64,000 bases of DNA, taken from the NCBI GenBank assembly GCA_033977485.1, contig CM066995.1:52575162-52639161 (forward strand), read 5' to 3'. Under the pieces are notes generated by a model. It had not been told where the DNA came from. It did no database searches and saw nothing but the letters and a program-made list of their open reading frames with translations. A program made the position numbers and the translations under genes. Below are positions 46,140 through 57,192 of the stretch, piece by piece; within the stretch, counting starts at the first letter, position 1; each line of letters opens with the position of its first letter. This DNA comes from Hydrangea macrophylla (taxonomy: Eukaryota; Streptophyta; Magnoliopsida; Cornales; Hydrangeaceae).

Positions 46140-46895
46140 ATTTTCAGTTTTGTGAATTGTAGCTATAAATTTAATTTACATCCACACATGACACATGCCA
46201 ATAATACCTATAAATTTACATTTTTACACGCACACATGTGGCTAAAATTGCTATTGGAGATTGTGGATAATATCAAAATAGAAAATTCTATTTACATGCA
46301 TGTGTGTGTAATACCAAATATAAAATTAAATTTATAGCCTATAAATTTAATTTTCATACACATAAATTTAATTTTAAACACATGCCTATAAGTTAAAATT
46401 TTACTTGTATTTTTTTTTTTTTTTTTTGTATTTTCTTGAAAAAGTTGGGTTGGCCACTGTGTGTTATAAATATAGGTTACACATGCCTTGAACACCCGTA
46501 GTTGGAAATACCAATAAATTTAATTTACACACGCATCGAAATTTAATATATTGATAAAATTAATATTGGAGATTATGGATTATATCAAAATATTAAATTC
46601 AATTTATAGGTATGTGTGTGCCATACCAAATATAAAATTACATGTATAGCCTTTAAATTTAATTTTACACACACAGATAAATTTAATTTTACACACATAC
46701 CAATAAATTCAAATTTTACTTGTATTATACAAAGTTATTGATATTACACACACAGTGCCGATAAATTTAATTTTATATTTTGATCGTATACACACATGCC
46801 TATAAATTTATTTTTGTATTTTTATATTACACACACAATTTCTACAAATTTCATTGCATATAATTTCATACATTTTGTTTTATATTGATATTTTG

Positions 46896-46950
<55 letters not shown>

Positions 46951-47345
46951 TTGCCTATAAATATAATTTGCACACACCTATGATATTACACACACATGCC
47001 CATAAATTTAATTTACACATATGCTTAAAAATTTAATTTTACTGCACACACATTCATTTACACAAAAATGTGCCTATAAATTTAATTTGATATTTGGATA
47101 TTGTAAAATTTAGTTACTTTTCTTAAAGCATCTTACTATACTTATGTATTTGAGTTTATTTCTTGTAAGCAGAATATGAGTACTTTAATATATTTTTTGA
47201 AATTATTTTTATACTATTCACACGCATGCCTATAAATTTAATTTATACACACACACAACTATAAATGAAATTTACACTTATTACACACACTTGTCTATAA
47301 ATTCAATTTCATACTTTGATATTACACACACAATGCACATGTTAC
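46140..47345. repeat. Degenerate minisatellite: CACACATGCCTATAAATTTAATTT
   Basis: The phrase (A)CACACATGCC then TATAAATTTAATTT recurs at least fifteen times at irregular spacing, with ACACACAC variants. A pure (AC)n tract lies at 46903-46948. No gene. A similar TATAAATTTAATTT word occurs on both strands. Confidence 0.7.
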
Positions 47346-47426
47346 ACGCACATGCCACATGCAACATTTTATTCAGCATGGGCAAAGCATGTGTTTCTTC
47401 CTAGTATATGTGTGTGTGTGTATAAA

Positions 47427-47616
47427 TTTTTCCTTCTTTTATTACTATTGAGGAGGTGTGTGTCTATGACTGGGACGAATTGGTGCTATCTAACTCAGAT
47501 AGGACCTCAATCCTAAATATATTTGAAAATTGGTTCAAAATATTATAGTATACGCATTCCTTACATTTAATTCAGCCTACCTGATGCAAGAGTGTTAGTA
47601 CACAAATTACAAGAAA
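47427..47616. repeat. ~190-bp repeat, copy 1 (copy 2 at 50472-50669)
   Basis: From TTTTCCTTCTTTT through GTCTATGACTGGGACGAATT to GTTAGTACACAAATTACAAG it matches 50472-50669 in direct orientation. Identity unknown; the second copy contains AAAGATTCGAACTTGTG, which resembles an inverted tRNA-type box B, so a SINE-like origin is possible. Confidence 0.7.
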
Positions 47617-47914
47617 AATGTGCTTATGACTACCAGCATATTATCTTAGAAAAATGTGCTTATGGAATGAAAAATATGCCTATGCCGTATACTTCCTTCT
47701 CACCCTAAAAATCAATCCCAACCAACTTCTTCATCTCTCTCATTGCAAGTAAAAGAATTTTCGAAAAAAAAAAAAAAAACTAGACTAGTTATCTTCTCTT
47801 TATTTTTACTGATTGTGATATTTTTTTAATTAATTTTATCAAAGTTTTCTTCCATAATAAGTTATGAGTTTGGGTTTTTCTCATATATATTGGTTTGTTA
47901 TATTAGCGTGTGTG

Positions 47915-47945
<31 letters not shown>

Positions 47946-49884
47946 TTTTCCTTTTATTTATGTGGTGATCCTAAAGCACAAAAAAAAAACACAGTACTCC
48001 AAACGTACTGTGCAAACGTAATACATCAGTACTTTGAGAAGCTTTTGCAAAGTCTGATGAAGTCCTCCAAGGTTTGTTTTTCATTTATTTTTCTACCCAA
48101 TTTCTTATTAAGTTACTAGCACTGAAAGCCCCAGTAAAATATTATAGAACATTGTTCCTCTGCAGTCTGTACTTCGCAGATAGAGTTTGACTCACTGTGA
48201 ATTGGGATATTCCAAAGGCTTCAGTTTCGTAGATATGCTACTATTAGTGCTATAGATGAGGCTGCAGCTGGTATAAAATGGCATGGATGCCCAGGTATGT
48301 TTTTGAATTATTACTGAGAAATAAATTTTCTTATTCTAAGGAAATTTCTCTTTAATAATAAAATATCATATTTTAACTGTCAAATAAAAATTTGTGCCAT
48401 GCGTTATGCATAGAAGAGAAGGTGAATATTATGGAATTGTCATCAACTGCTAGAAAATGATTTTTTGTTCTCTGTTTTTTTTTTTTACTTCTAATAAGCA
48501 AGGATTTCAAAAATCCAAGCAACTTGAGTTTAGGGCGGGTATCTATTTCATTCTGCGCATTTCCATCTATTGCTTGGTGTTTGTTTATATTTTCGATTGC
48601 TCAATTTTGATGATGTCGTTGTTGCTTCTCAGATTGAAGCTCCGCCAAACATCGCAACAATCTCAGTTAGTATCTCTAGAATTCGAGGCAATTTTATAGC
48701 ATTCTCTGTTGTTCTATATGTCTCTGTGTGTTTTTTTTTTGTTTCGTTTTGTTTTGTTCCTTCCTGTTTTTGTTCTCCCAACTATTCATTCAGATTGGAT
48801 TAAAGTTGCTATGTTAAGTCAATCTCACCCACTCAAGTGTGTTTGGCATGAAGTACGCTTTTTTACCAACTAGGCTAATCCGTTGCCAAAATCTTTGGTA
48901 TATTTAAGGAGACGCCATCATATTAAGGAAGCATTCTACTTTCAAAAATCATGAAGAAAAAGATGCCTTTTTATTTTGAAAGTCATCCAGATTAAGACGA
49001 CCCACCATAAGAATTGAATCTCCACATTAGCATAAGAATTGATAGTCAAAAGGGTACTAAACTAGTTTTTTAGCCTTTAACAATTGTTTAGATAAATTAC
49101 ATTGACCAACTCAAGAAATATGACAATTATAGATAATATCATTTTTTTTAATAAAAAAACAAATTCAAAGAAGTAGTTTGTAAATTACAATAGTCAGTTG
49201 ATAAATTAGAAATGACGGGTTTTGGTTTCTAATTGAAAATAAATGAGATCAAAAAAGCAGTTGCGGAAGATTGTTTCTTGAGTCAAGTTAAAAAAAAAAT
49301 TTCCCTTTTGATTGCGAGTCAAATTAATTTTAATTGGAATAGAATACTAAAATTTGATCATAGATAAATATGAGTATTACACTGTAGAGTTGAATAATTG
49401 TTGAAATTATGTTGGGAAAAAATTTGGAATGCAAAATGCAATTCCAAATCAAATGGATGTGGTTGAATGTGTCTTTGTTACACCTTTTTGTGCAAAATAT
49501 TTTCTTTTAATATATATACTGGCGATATCCCTCTGACCTCATTTTGCAACATTTGGTGTGTCCTTTTTCGTTATTTGTAATGCACTATGGACTTCAACAC
49601 ATGTTACTTCGTGTTTCTTCATCGATTTATAGTTATGCACTATCCATCATTTTTGGTAAGTTAAAGTTTTTTGAAATCCTTTAAGGCTTATTTTATTAGA
49701 TATTATTGTGTTCTTTTTTCTTTTCTTTTTTTTACAAGGATATTATTGTGTTCTAAGCAAACTACATATTAGACATGTTATAGGAAAGTGATTTTCGTTT
49801 TCATATCATTTTAATAGTGTTTGTTTTTTTTTTTTTTTAAATTTTTAATCATTTATTGTAGCCGTGTGTTTATAAATAGCATCA
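47617..49884. other. Possible Helitron interior; exon-like pieces, no intact gene
   Basis: Two stretches look like captured exons. About 47991-48074 reads TVLQTYCANVIHQYFEKLLQ then SLMKSSK before GT. About 48205-48293 reads FQRLQFRRYATISAIDEAAA then GIKWHGCP before AG-GTATGT. A third possible piece is near 48600-48700 (FDDVVVASQIEAPPNIATIS). I do not recognise the source genes. The rest is AT-rich. Confidence 0.35.
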
Positions 49885-49913
49885 CCCGTGCATTGCACGG
49901 GGCTCATGACTAG
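49885..49913 (+). mobile_element. Helitron 3' terminus
   Basis: CCCGTGC-ATT-GCACGGG (49885-49901) is a 7-bp-stem hairpin followed 8 bp later by CTAG and a host T at 49914, the standard Helitron 3' end. The 5' TC end was not located. The sequence right of it matches the response-regulator upstream region from its first base. Confidence 0.72.
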
Positions 49914-50444
49914 TTAACAGTAAAACCAATATCAGTTCTCTCTCTCAAACAATAAGGAATCTAATCCACTTACAAAAAGTCGGCTAGACTTTTGACCTTT
50001 TTACTTTACCAAAGTGGTGATTTTCTTTGGGTTATCGTCAAATTATATAATATTGGAAGGTGATGGATTTTATTTTATAGGAGTACAACATTTTTGGTCT
50101 TGTACTTGTCATATTCTTTTTGTAGGATTCAAGACTTTTGAAAAAACAATGATTTAATTTACTATTCATTTCATGCTCTTCAATTATTTTTAGAGTAGTT
50201 AGAGATCAGGAGTTATTTGATCCATATTTTTGGATGTTTAAATAGGTTCCAATCATATTTATATTTGAACATGGTTTAAGTTAGGTATGTTTTAATTCTT
50301 AATTGACTTGAAATTTGCCATACCAATTGTATCTACACTTAGGTTGACTTGGTCTTTTGATACTTTAGGCATTCAAAACTCCCAATTTTAAGTAAAAGTT
50401 GTTATTAAATCGAAAAAAGAACAATTCAAATGTATTTGAATATA
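49914..50444. repeat. Second copy of the response-regulator upstream segment
   Basis: Same orientation as 13706-14243, starting at the base after the Helitron end. Shares TTTACCAAA..TGGTGATTTTCTTTGGGTTA, TTTTGGTCTTGTACTTGTCA, TTCATTTCATGCTCTTCAA and TTAATTGACTTGAAATTT. No receiver-domain coding sequence is attached on either side within the window. Confidence 0.82.
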
Positions 50445-50471
50445 TATATATATATATATATGTATCTGAAC

Positions 50472-50669
50472 TTTTCCTTCTTTTTTTACAAATGAGGAAA
50501 AGATTCGAACTTGTGTCTATGACTGGGAGGAATTGGTGCCATCTAACTCAGATAGGACCCAAAACCTAAATATATTTGAATATTGGTTCAAAACATTATA
50601 GTATACTCATTCCTTACATGTAATTCAGCCTAACTGATGCAAGAGTGTTAGTACACAAATTACAAGAAA
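50472..50669. repeat. ~190-bp repeat, copy 2 (copy 1 at 47427-47616)
   Basis: Direct copy about 3 kb from the first. The two bracket the Helitron end and the duplicated upstream segment. Confidence 0.7.
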
Positions 50670-50741
50670 GTTTATAAGCACCTTGTAGTGAAGATGATTA
50701 GAGAATAACACAAAATTTTGGATATAAATCTATACTATATA

Positions 50742-51683
50742 GGCCTAGCCTTGGGCATAGGCGACATAGGCCATTGTCCATGGCCCCCAAATCCGAGACC
50801 AAAATATACTAGTAAAAATAGTAACTAAGCCCAACTCCCAGCGTAATTGCAAAAGACCCCAAACAGACCGTAGCCCATAGCAAACTTAACTCTAAAACTC
50901 TCCTTATCTCTCACAGTCTCTTTCACGGCTTAGATTAGACCCCCAAAAATACCCAGGGGAAAAAATCCCTCTCTGCTCTTAATCAGTCAAGCACATGAAG
51001 TTCTCATGATCTCGAGTTGATCATCTCCCTCCTAACCGGTCAAGGGTCTCATGCTCATCTTCAGTGTATCTCGTCCTTTTCTTGTTAGTGTCGTTGCTCT
51101 CAGGTACTCAAACCATAGTTTTTTTCTTTTACGAGTCTCGTATGTCTCTCGCAAAACCTAGTTCTTTGGATGTGCTTTCTTATTGGGTTTTTGTTTGGTT
51201 TTAGTAACCACTCATGTAATGAACATCTCTATTGGTTTTATTTGACTTGAATTGTTGTGTTGTTATGGTTGGTTTTCTGATTTTGTGTGGATTTGAGTAT
51301 TTGGTAGCTCAGTAGCTTTAATTGATCAAACATTAATCCTTGATGTGCTAACTACTAAGTAAGCGGAAAGTGGTGAATTAGTATGATCAGAACAGGGTTT
51401 ATAATTTTTTTATTAGATCTCTATTTAGACCCAATCTAAGGTTTTCTTGTTTCATGGTATTTGGACATCTTATTTTCTTGTAATTGTTGCTCTTTTGGAC
51501 TTCCTAAAAAAATGCTTATTTGATGTTAAAAATATATATATAATCAATTATACTCATAATTAGTATCGGTAAATTAAAAAAAAAAACCCGTCTCGGGGCG
51601 TTGCCCTCAAACCCCTATATAGCCTCTCAGGGCCCCCTTTTAGACTTCGCTTTGGGCCTCCTAAATCTTAGTGCTGGCCCTGA
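50742..51683. mobile_element. Probable hAT-like non-autonomous element
   Basis: Left AGGCCTAGCCTTGGGC and right GTGCTGGCCCTGA ends are loosely inverted, with GGCCCC-rich subterminal DNA on both sides. Flanks TACTATAT (50734-50741) and CACTATAT (51684-51691) match at 7 of 8. No transposase. Confidence 0.45.
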
Positions 51684-52198
51684 CACTATATCTTATATGA
51701 GTGTATACCCTACGTGGCACTCTCTTATGCCATGTGGTGTGCTATAGAACTATGTATATTATAGATATGCATATAATTATACAAATGTATATATACGACA
51801 CCAAAATTAAAAAAATATATATATCCTTTCTTGAAATACAAAAATAAAAAAAGGAGACATAAAAATATGTTTCCTAAAATCCTCCCCCACTTTCATGTCC
51901 ATCATTCCCTCTTTTGAATTTTTTTTGAATGCAACAGTTATCACAGGGACGTGGCATCACAAACAAATTGGAATTCTTTATTTATGTATTGGGTCCTCCA
52001 ATTTCTAGGAGAATTCTAGGTAGTAACATGTATCTCTATTTCATATATTGTATACTCTCGCTTTTAGTTTCAAATCAATTCTACATCCGGGTTTCTTTCC
52101 CAAATCTGACCAAGATTTCATGCATAATTTTAGTAACTGAGAGTGAATGGGAGAGAGAATTTTTGGGAGACCACTGCAGAGGTGGTGATGTCATGGGT
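51684..52198. other. Intergenic DNA, no gene seen
   Basis: AT-rich. The 95-codon frame at 51929-52216 starts as MQQLSQGRGITNKLEFFIYV with no recognised domain. A short leader of the LINE relic may begin near 52100. Confidence 0.4.
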
Positions 52199-53250
52199 GA
52201 CAATTTTTGTGCTTAATTTTCCATTTGAGACTGATTTTTAATGTTTTTGGGGGTTTATCTTCGCTGGAGGATTTTTGAAGGACGTCTTCATTCCAAGGAG
52301 TTTGAAAAGAGCAAGAGACGATAGATATGTGTTAGTTCAATTTGGTAATCTTGTGGAAGTTGAAATGGTGGTCAAGATATTCAACCAGGAAACATTTTGG
52401 GCAAGGAAGCTAGCGGTCAAGATAGCTTTGTTTGGGTGGAATAAAAGATCAAATAGGGGGTTAAAGCCTAATTTGGTTAGTGGTAGAACGTTTATCAATA
52501 ACCAACAAGGGGGAATACCTATTCTAGGGATAGGTTAGATTGAATGACATATGAGAAAACTTTAAACATTATTGTTCTTGGTAGCAATTCATAAACTAAC
52601 AATGGCATCAACATTGAGGGTGCTGACCGATCGAGATTGATGGAATACACAGTTGAGGATGATTACAAGATATGGATATCTAAAAGCATAAGTGGGACTA
52701 GTTGGAACCCAGAGGTTATTACCTCTTTAGAGGAGCAGTTCAGTGCAGAAGAACTTCCCGCTTATTCCTTTAAACCTATGAGATGTAATCTTGTTTTGTT
52801 GTCTTTTGATGATCTTGTTGATATGAAGGGTTCTATAGAGGGAGAAGATTCTTTATATATATGGCTTGTTAGTGTTAAGCTGAGAGAACCATCAGATTTT
52901 ATTAAAGCTCGCATTTCGTAGGTAAGATGTTTAGGCATGCCTCTTCATGGTTGGAGTCTTAGTTTCTTTAAAAATAATTGGTGATCGACTATGCAAGCTC
53001 ATTTCTTGAGATGTTTTCATATCCAAAAGATTAGACTAGATTTGGGGTGCATTCTTTGATGTGTCAATGGTAGCAACCCTATCATGGACAAGATGGTCTT
53101 TGTTATTAATGATAAAAAAAATTCGTGATTCATTTGTATGAAGATTGTTCCTTCACATATCGAAGTTTTTTCCCTCGTAAGACCGTTAGTAAAGTTGATA
53201 TTTTGGGCTGTGAGGATCCCTCTGGTTGTGATAAGGATTCTATCATGTCT
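52199..53250 (+). pseudogene. LINE (L1-type) ORF1 relic with RRM
   Basis: From 52200 the translation reads TIFVLNFPFETDF-stop, then FLKDVFIPRSLKRARDDRYV then LVQFGNLVEVEMVVKIF, an RRM with RNP2-like TIFVLNF and RNP1-like RYVLVQF, as in plant LINE ORF1 proteins. 52637-52921 (ISKSISGTSWNPEVITSLEE, YSFKPMRCNLVLLSF, KLREPSDFIKARIS) and the following CLGMPLHGWSLSFFK fit the domain after it. Several stops and no RT follow, so this is a truncated pseudogene. ORF1 products bind element RNA. Confidence 0.6.
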
Positions 53251-53765
53251 GCGGTATCAATTTTATCCATGTAACTTAGGAGGTCCACGATGTAAGTAGT
53301 GTTGATTGTGAGAACAACAAGGCATGATTTGAACGCATGGGTGAACAAATAATTGGAGGGAGGAAAATGAGGTTGAAATATTCAAATTCAAATTGGAGTG
53401 CGTGGGTGTGATGGTGTACAGATGTAGTTTTGAGGCCATTATTGTGGCCACTTCCACTAGTGCGCATGGGGTTTAGGTGTTGGTAGGTAGTGGTGAATTG
53501 AAGATCTTGAGGGTGTTAGTGGTCTATTTGGGGCGGTGGGAAGTTGGAAAGGAATTTGGTTGGATGTGCTATATGATTTTATATCCTTTCATAAGGACCA
53601 TGGGGACATTGTGTACCCAACTTAATGTTGAAATTGGAGTGGATAAGAATTGGCTCTTTGGGACTTGGGCTGACGTTGATAATCAAACAAAAGAGGTGAA
53701 GCCTGGAAGGTTGTTCATTTTTCCGGCCCAAGGTAGGAAGAAAATAGGGAAAATTTGAAATTTTG
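53251..53765. other. LINE tail or unrelated DNA
   Basis: A 93-codon frame at 53477-53758 (MLVGSGELKILRVLVVYLGR..) follows the LINE relic. It might be degraded ORF1 tail; no motif supports this. Confidence 0.35.
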
Positions 53766-54439
53766 AACCTGTGTACACGTACGTGGCAAGTTGAGATCAC
53801 CTGATTGTTCGTAATATTCTAACTCAAGAAAATATAATATATAAAAGCATCTAAGTTCAACATAAATTAAAAATTGACCAAACAAGGTCTTACATAATAG
53901 TTAATAGAATCCCAAGCATCTAAAAATCAACATAAACATAAGTGATCTTACGGCAAACTATGCTTGTACAAAAATAGATGTCTGAATATTACAAGATAAA
54001 TTAAGGACTACGCTCTTTAACTTGCGAATACGTAACCCTCTTCGTCATAATCTTCCTTCGGATAGGCTCCAATGTAATCCTCGATAGCGTATCTCCATCA
54101 ACATTCCATCCCTCGACTTGATTCCCACATGTTACATTACCAAAATCGGGAAAGGTTGGACGGAAGGTCCCTCGATATAATCATCGTCAACTTTGAAGTT
54201 AAGTAAGCATAAAACTTCAAGTAGTACCAAGCTATAAAGTTTATATGATCATAGTTATTCAAAGTCCATTGTTCTTAACGTGTTAGAAAATCCATTATTA
54301 ACAGTAATAAGCTATAAAATGCTATCCTCAATTATACTAGACCGAATAAAGAGCAACTAAATATCCGTACCCAAGCCTCTGAAATGCTTCTCGTTACATC
54401 AACCTTCTTGAATTGAACCATAGACTTAACGATGTTGAT

Positions 54440-54710
54440 TTAGAATAGTGGTGCCCTAATGGTCGCTTGATGAGTATACTAGCGATGCCCGACTGGCCAC
54501 GTGATCACCCTTGGTGCATCACGATAGTAGATGTTCCCAAACAGATGACTTATGCAAGCTTTTTAGTGTCATTGACTAGACTTAACTGAATATGCGGTGC
54601 TCAACTAGCTTAGTGAATAGTATACCAACAGTACCCAACTGGTCGGATGATCACCCTCAGTGCATCATTATGGTAGCAACTCCCAAATGGATGACTATAT
54701 CACTAATATT
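54440..54710. repeat. LTR3 tandem repeat, two copies about 146 bp apart
   Basis: CTAGCGATGCCCGACTGGCC..GTGATCACCCTTGGTGCATCA at about 54479-54520 and CCAACAGTACCCAACTGGTC..GATGATCACCCTCAGTGCATCA at about 54625-54667, with similar flanks (GTGCCC/GTGCTC, CCCAAA..GGATGACT). Position matches the hairpin arrays of LTR1 and LTR2. Confidence 0.6.
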
Positions 54711-55017
54711 TGTCTATTGTCTCCTAATGACTACGTCTTTCCACCAACTTCGTACAACCACTATCATTGACCGTCACGACTGACCAACTCATATCGACGT
54801 ACTAATGGCTTTAAACATCTACGACGTACCTATAATGAAGACCAAAGATAATTCTAATGATGTACAAGTATTTGATGCGCATGGTACAAGTCTATTAAAC
54901 ACGATATTCCTACATATGGCAACATATATGGCATCATTAAAATCTTAATTGATAACCCATATAAGATCTGAACTATCAAAGTAGTGAAATAAAAAGGAGT
55001 TCTTGAAAACATTGAAG

Positions 55018-55447
55018 CTCGAGCGCACGGTGTAGTTCGAGCACTTAGGCTATTACGAGCGCTTGGCCAATGCGAGTGCTCGCCTTTGCTATTTCTGGGA
55101 TTCTCTGCTTGTAAAAGCATATTTTCTTTATAAATGTTTGAAAACCAATTCTACCTATAGGTTATACGAAAGTAGTTAAAGCTCTACTTATACATACATT
55201 AAATCCATACATGTAAGTATTTATTCAATCACAAATCAAGGAGTCCATCATTATATCTAATCTAAACAACACATGCAAGTGCATTTATGGTACATGCAAA
55301 TATTGAAACATGAAAATCTGTTCAAGGTATAGCAAGCTCGAGTGCTCTGGTAACCCGAGCGCTTAGGTTCAAGATGAGCGCTCCATTTAGTAAAGTTCAC
55401 AGAAATGTAGATGCGAGCGCTCGGGTTTGTTGGAGTGCTCGAGCCGG
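55018..55447. repeat. LTR3 word block B (GAGYGCTY)
   Basis: Two clusters, 55018-55083 and 55334-55447, with CGAGCGCTTGG, GCGAGTGCTCGCC, CGAGTGCTCTGG, CGAGCGCTTAGG, GAGCGCTCC and GCGAGCGCTCGGG. The same word recurs in block A at 55922-55985 (GCGAGCGCTTGAGC, TTGAGTGCTTGAGC, GGGAGCACTCAAG). Confidence 0.7.
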
Positions 55448-56060
55448 CGTTAACTTTACAGTTTTGGCAGACTGCAAACTTGACAGTTGAGGCTCGACTT
55501 TACAGCCTTTGCATGTGACCTTAGGGTCCATGCATATCGGGTTTTAAGCTTATAATACATGTATAAAATATTACCAAGTGATATTCTATTCTTACTAAAG
55601 ATAGATGATGAAATGGTGGGGTGTGTGTGTGCTTTAATGGAGATAATGCCTCTCTCTCTCTCTCCTTCTTCTTCTTCTTCTTCTTCTTTTTTTTTTTTTT
55701 TTTTTTTTTTTTTTCAGTGTGTGCGTGTGCGTTTGGAGGTTAGTGTGTGTGAGTTTGTGTTGGAGGAACAAGGATAATGTATTCTCTAACGTCCAAGCTT
55801 CTCTCTCTCTATATATGCCCTTTCTGTAAACAACAAAAATAAATGCGGAGGGTCTTTATAGAAGTTGGGAGAGGCAGCTGTCCAAATTCTGGACGCATGA
55901 CTAACAAGTGTCAAAAAAGGACATGCGAGCGCTTGAGCTATTTACTAATCCACTTGAGTGCTTGAGCTGTGGGAGCACTCAAGATTTTCTTTCCTCCAAA
56001 GTTCATAAGGTTCAATTATGAAATAAAGAACAAAGTCAAAACTTCAAGGGTCTGAATTTC

Positions 56061-56689
56061 AAATTCATTAAACATATATATATATATATATATATATAAC
56101 TCAAAGAGGAAATTACGGAGAAAAATACAAAGAATGTTCAGGATTATAATAAAGAAAAATACATGTGCTACATTGATAGAAGCAATATCTCATTTCTTGT
56201 TTCCTTTCAATCGAAGTGCTCCAAAACAAATTTGTCGAGATGTGGTTCTCTTACAATCCGATACTTGTGTGGGAAGAAAGATTATTTCCTTCGATTTAGG
56301 TGAGGGAAATGGGAGCTGCGGTGTTTTTCCCATGGAGGGGGAGTTCAGATTCATAGACTTAGGTTTACCAAACTTATGGTTTTTTAAACATCTTACTTTT
56401 ACTATTGATTTTGGTTCGTAAATTGACCAATGATTTTAATTTTGACATTTTGCATATTTGGAGGCACAAGCACCCGCTCGGACGCCTTTTTGGCCTTTTG
56501 TTATCATATTGTACTCAGATAGATATGTTTTGCTATTTTATTGAAACAAATTTTAGTATTATGGTTTATATTAATTACTTTTAAAAATTTTAAATGCATT
56601 TTCATTGTAATTTATGGGAATGAATGTGTATATATTATAAATATGGCATGTTTTCAAGAACAAACTTTAAAACAATAAAAAATAAAAAT
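56061..56689. other. No gene recognised
   Basis: Begins with a (TA)n tract at 56073-56098. A 95-codon frame at 56134-56421 (MFRIIIKKNTCATLIEAISH..) shows no recognisable domain. Remaining DNA is AT-rich. Confidence 0.4.
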
Positions 56690-57192
56690 CAAAGAACGAT
56701 TAATTATTAGCTATGCTATAAGCGTCACAAATGTGGTATATAGTAGTTTCTATATAAGAGATTATTAGCTAGCCGCCAATGTGTCTCAAATGTGTTTTAA
56801 GTAATTCAAAAATTGATATCAGCTACGCCACCAGTATGTCACAAATGTGTTTTAAGTTGTTCAAAAATTGGTTATTAGCTACAGACCAGTGCGTCACGAC
56901 TACTTTCTATATGCGTCGCTAATACGGACTATTATTAGCTAAGCATTCGTTGTCCCATAAAATGATTCTTATTAGCTACGCTTGACAAGTTATTACTTAT
57001 TAGCCATGCACAACTGCATGGCTAATAGTGTGAGTATTAGCTACTGTTGCGTGCGTAGCAAAGAATATCGATGACCTTACTATTTGAGACGCGTCGATCA
57101 TAGTTGAATGTGTCACGAATAACTATTTGCTACGCGTTTGGAATTATTAGCCACGCGGTCGTACGTGGCTAAAATCATGTTTTCTTGTAGTG
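56690..57192. mobile_element. CACTA (En/Spm-type) transposon right end
   Basis: Ends CATGTTTTCTTGTAGTG (57176-57192), the complement of the CACTACAAGAAAA terminus. The adjoining 500 bp repeats TTAGC(T/C)ACGC and GCGTCACAAATGTG words on both strands, as CACTA subterminal regions do; TTAGCCACG..CGTGGCTAA near 57146-57172 forms a stem. No left end or transposase was found. Confidence 0.68.

Larger units (their letters stand above)
53766..56060 (-). mobile_element. LTR3: partial LTR related to LTR1/LTR2
   Basis: On the minus strand, 54110-54005 reads GAGCCTATCCGAAGGAAGAT..ATGACGAAGAGGGTTACGTA, like LTR1 near 18210-18260. The layout is the same: word block A (55922-55985), TATA candidate CATATATAGAG (55817-55807), word block B (55018-55447), tandem repeats (54440-54700), conserved end. 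The outer termini (TGTAA.. and ..GGGGCGTGACA) were not found, so boundaries are approximate. A (CTT)n then T-rich tract is at 55667-55716. Confidence 0.6.

Noticed and set aside
50472..50669. tRNA gene or SINE head suggested by GATTCGAAC
   Set aside because: No box A or tRNA fold could be drawn; kept only as a possible SINE-like remnant.
56134..56421. 95-codon frame as a gene
   Set aside because: No recognised motif, no codon or splice support, and it lies between TE fragments.
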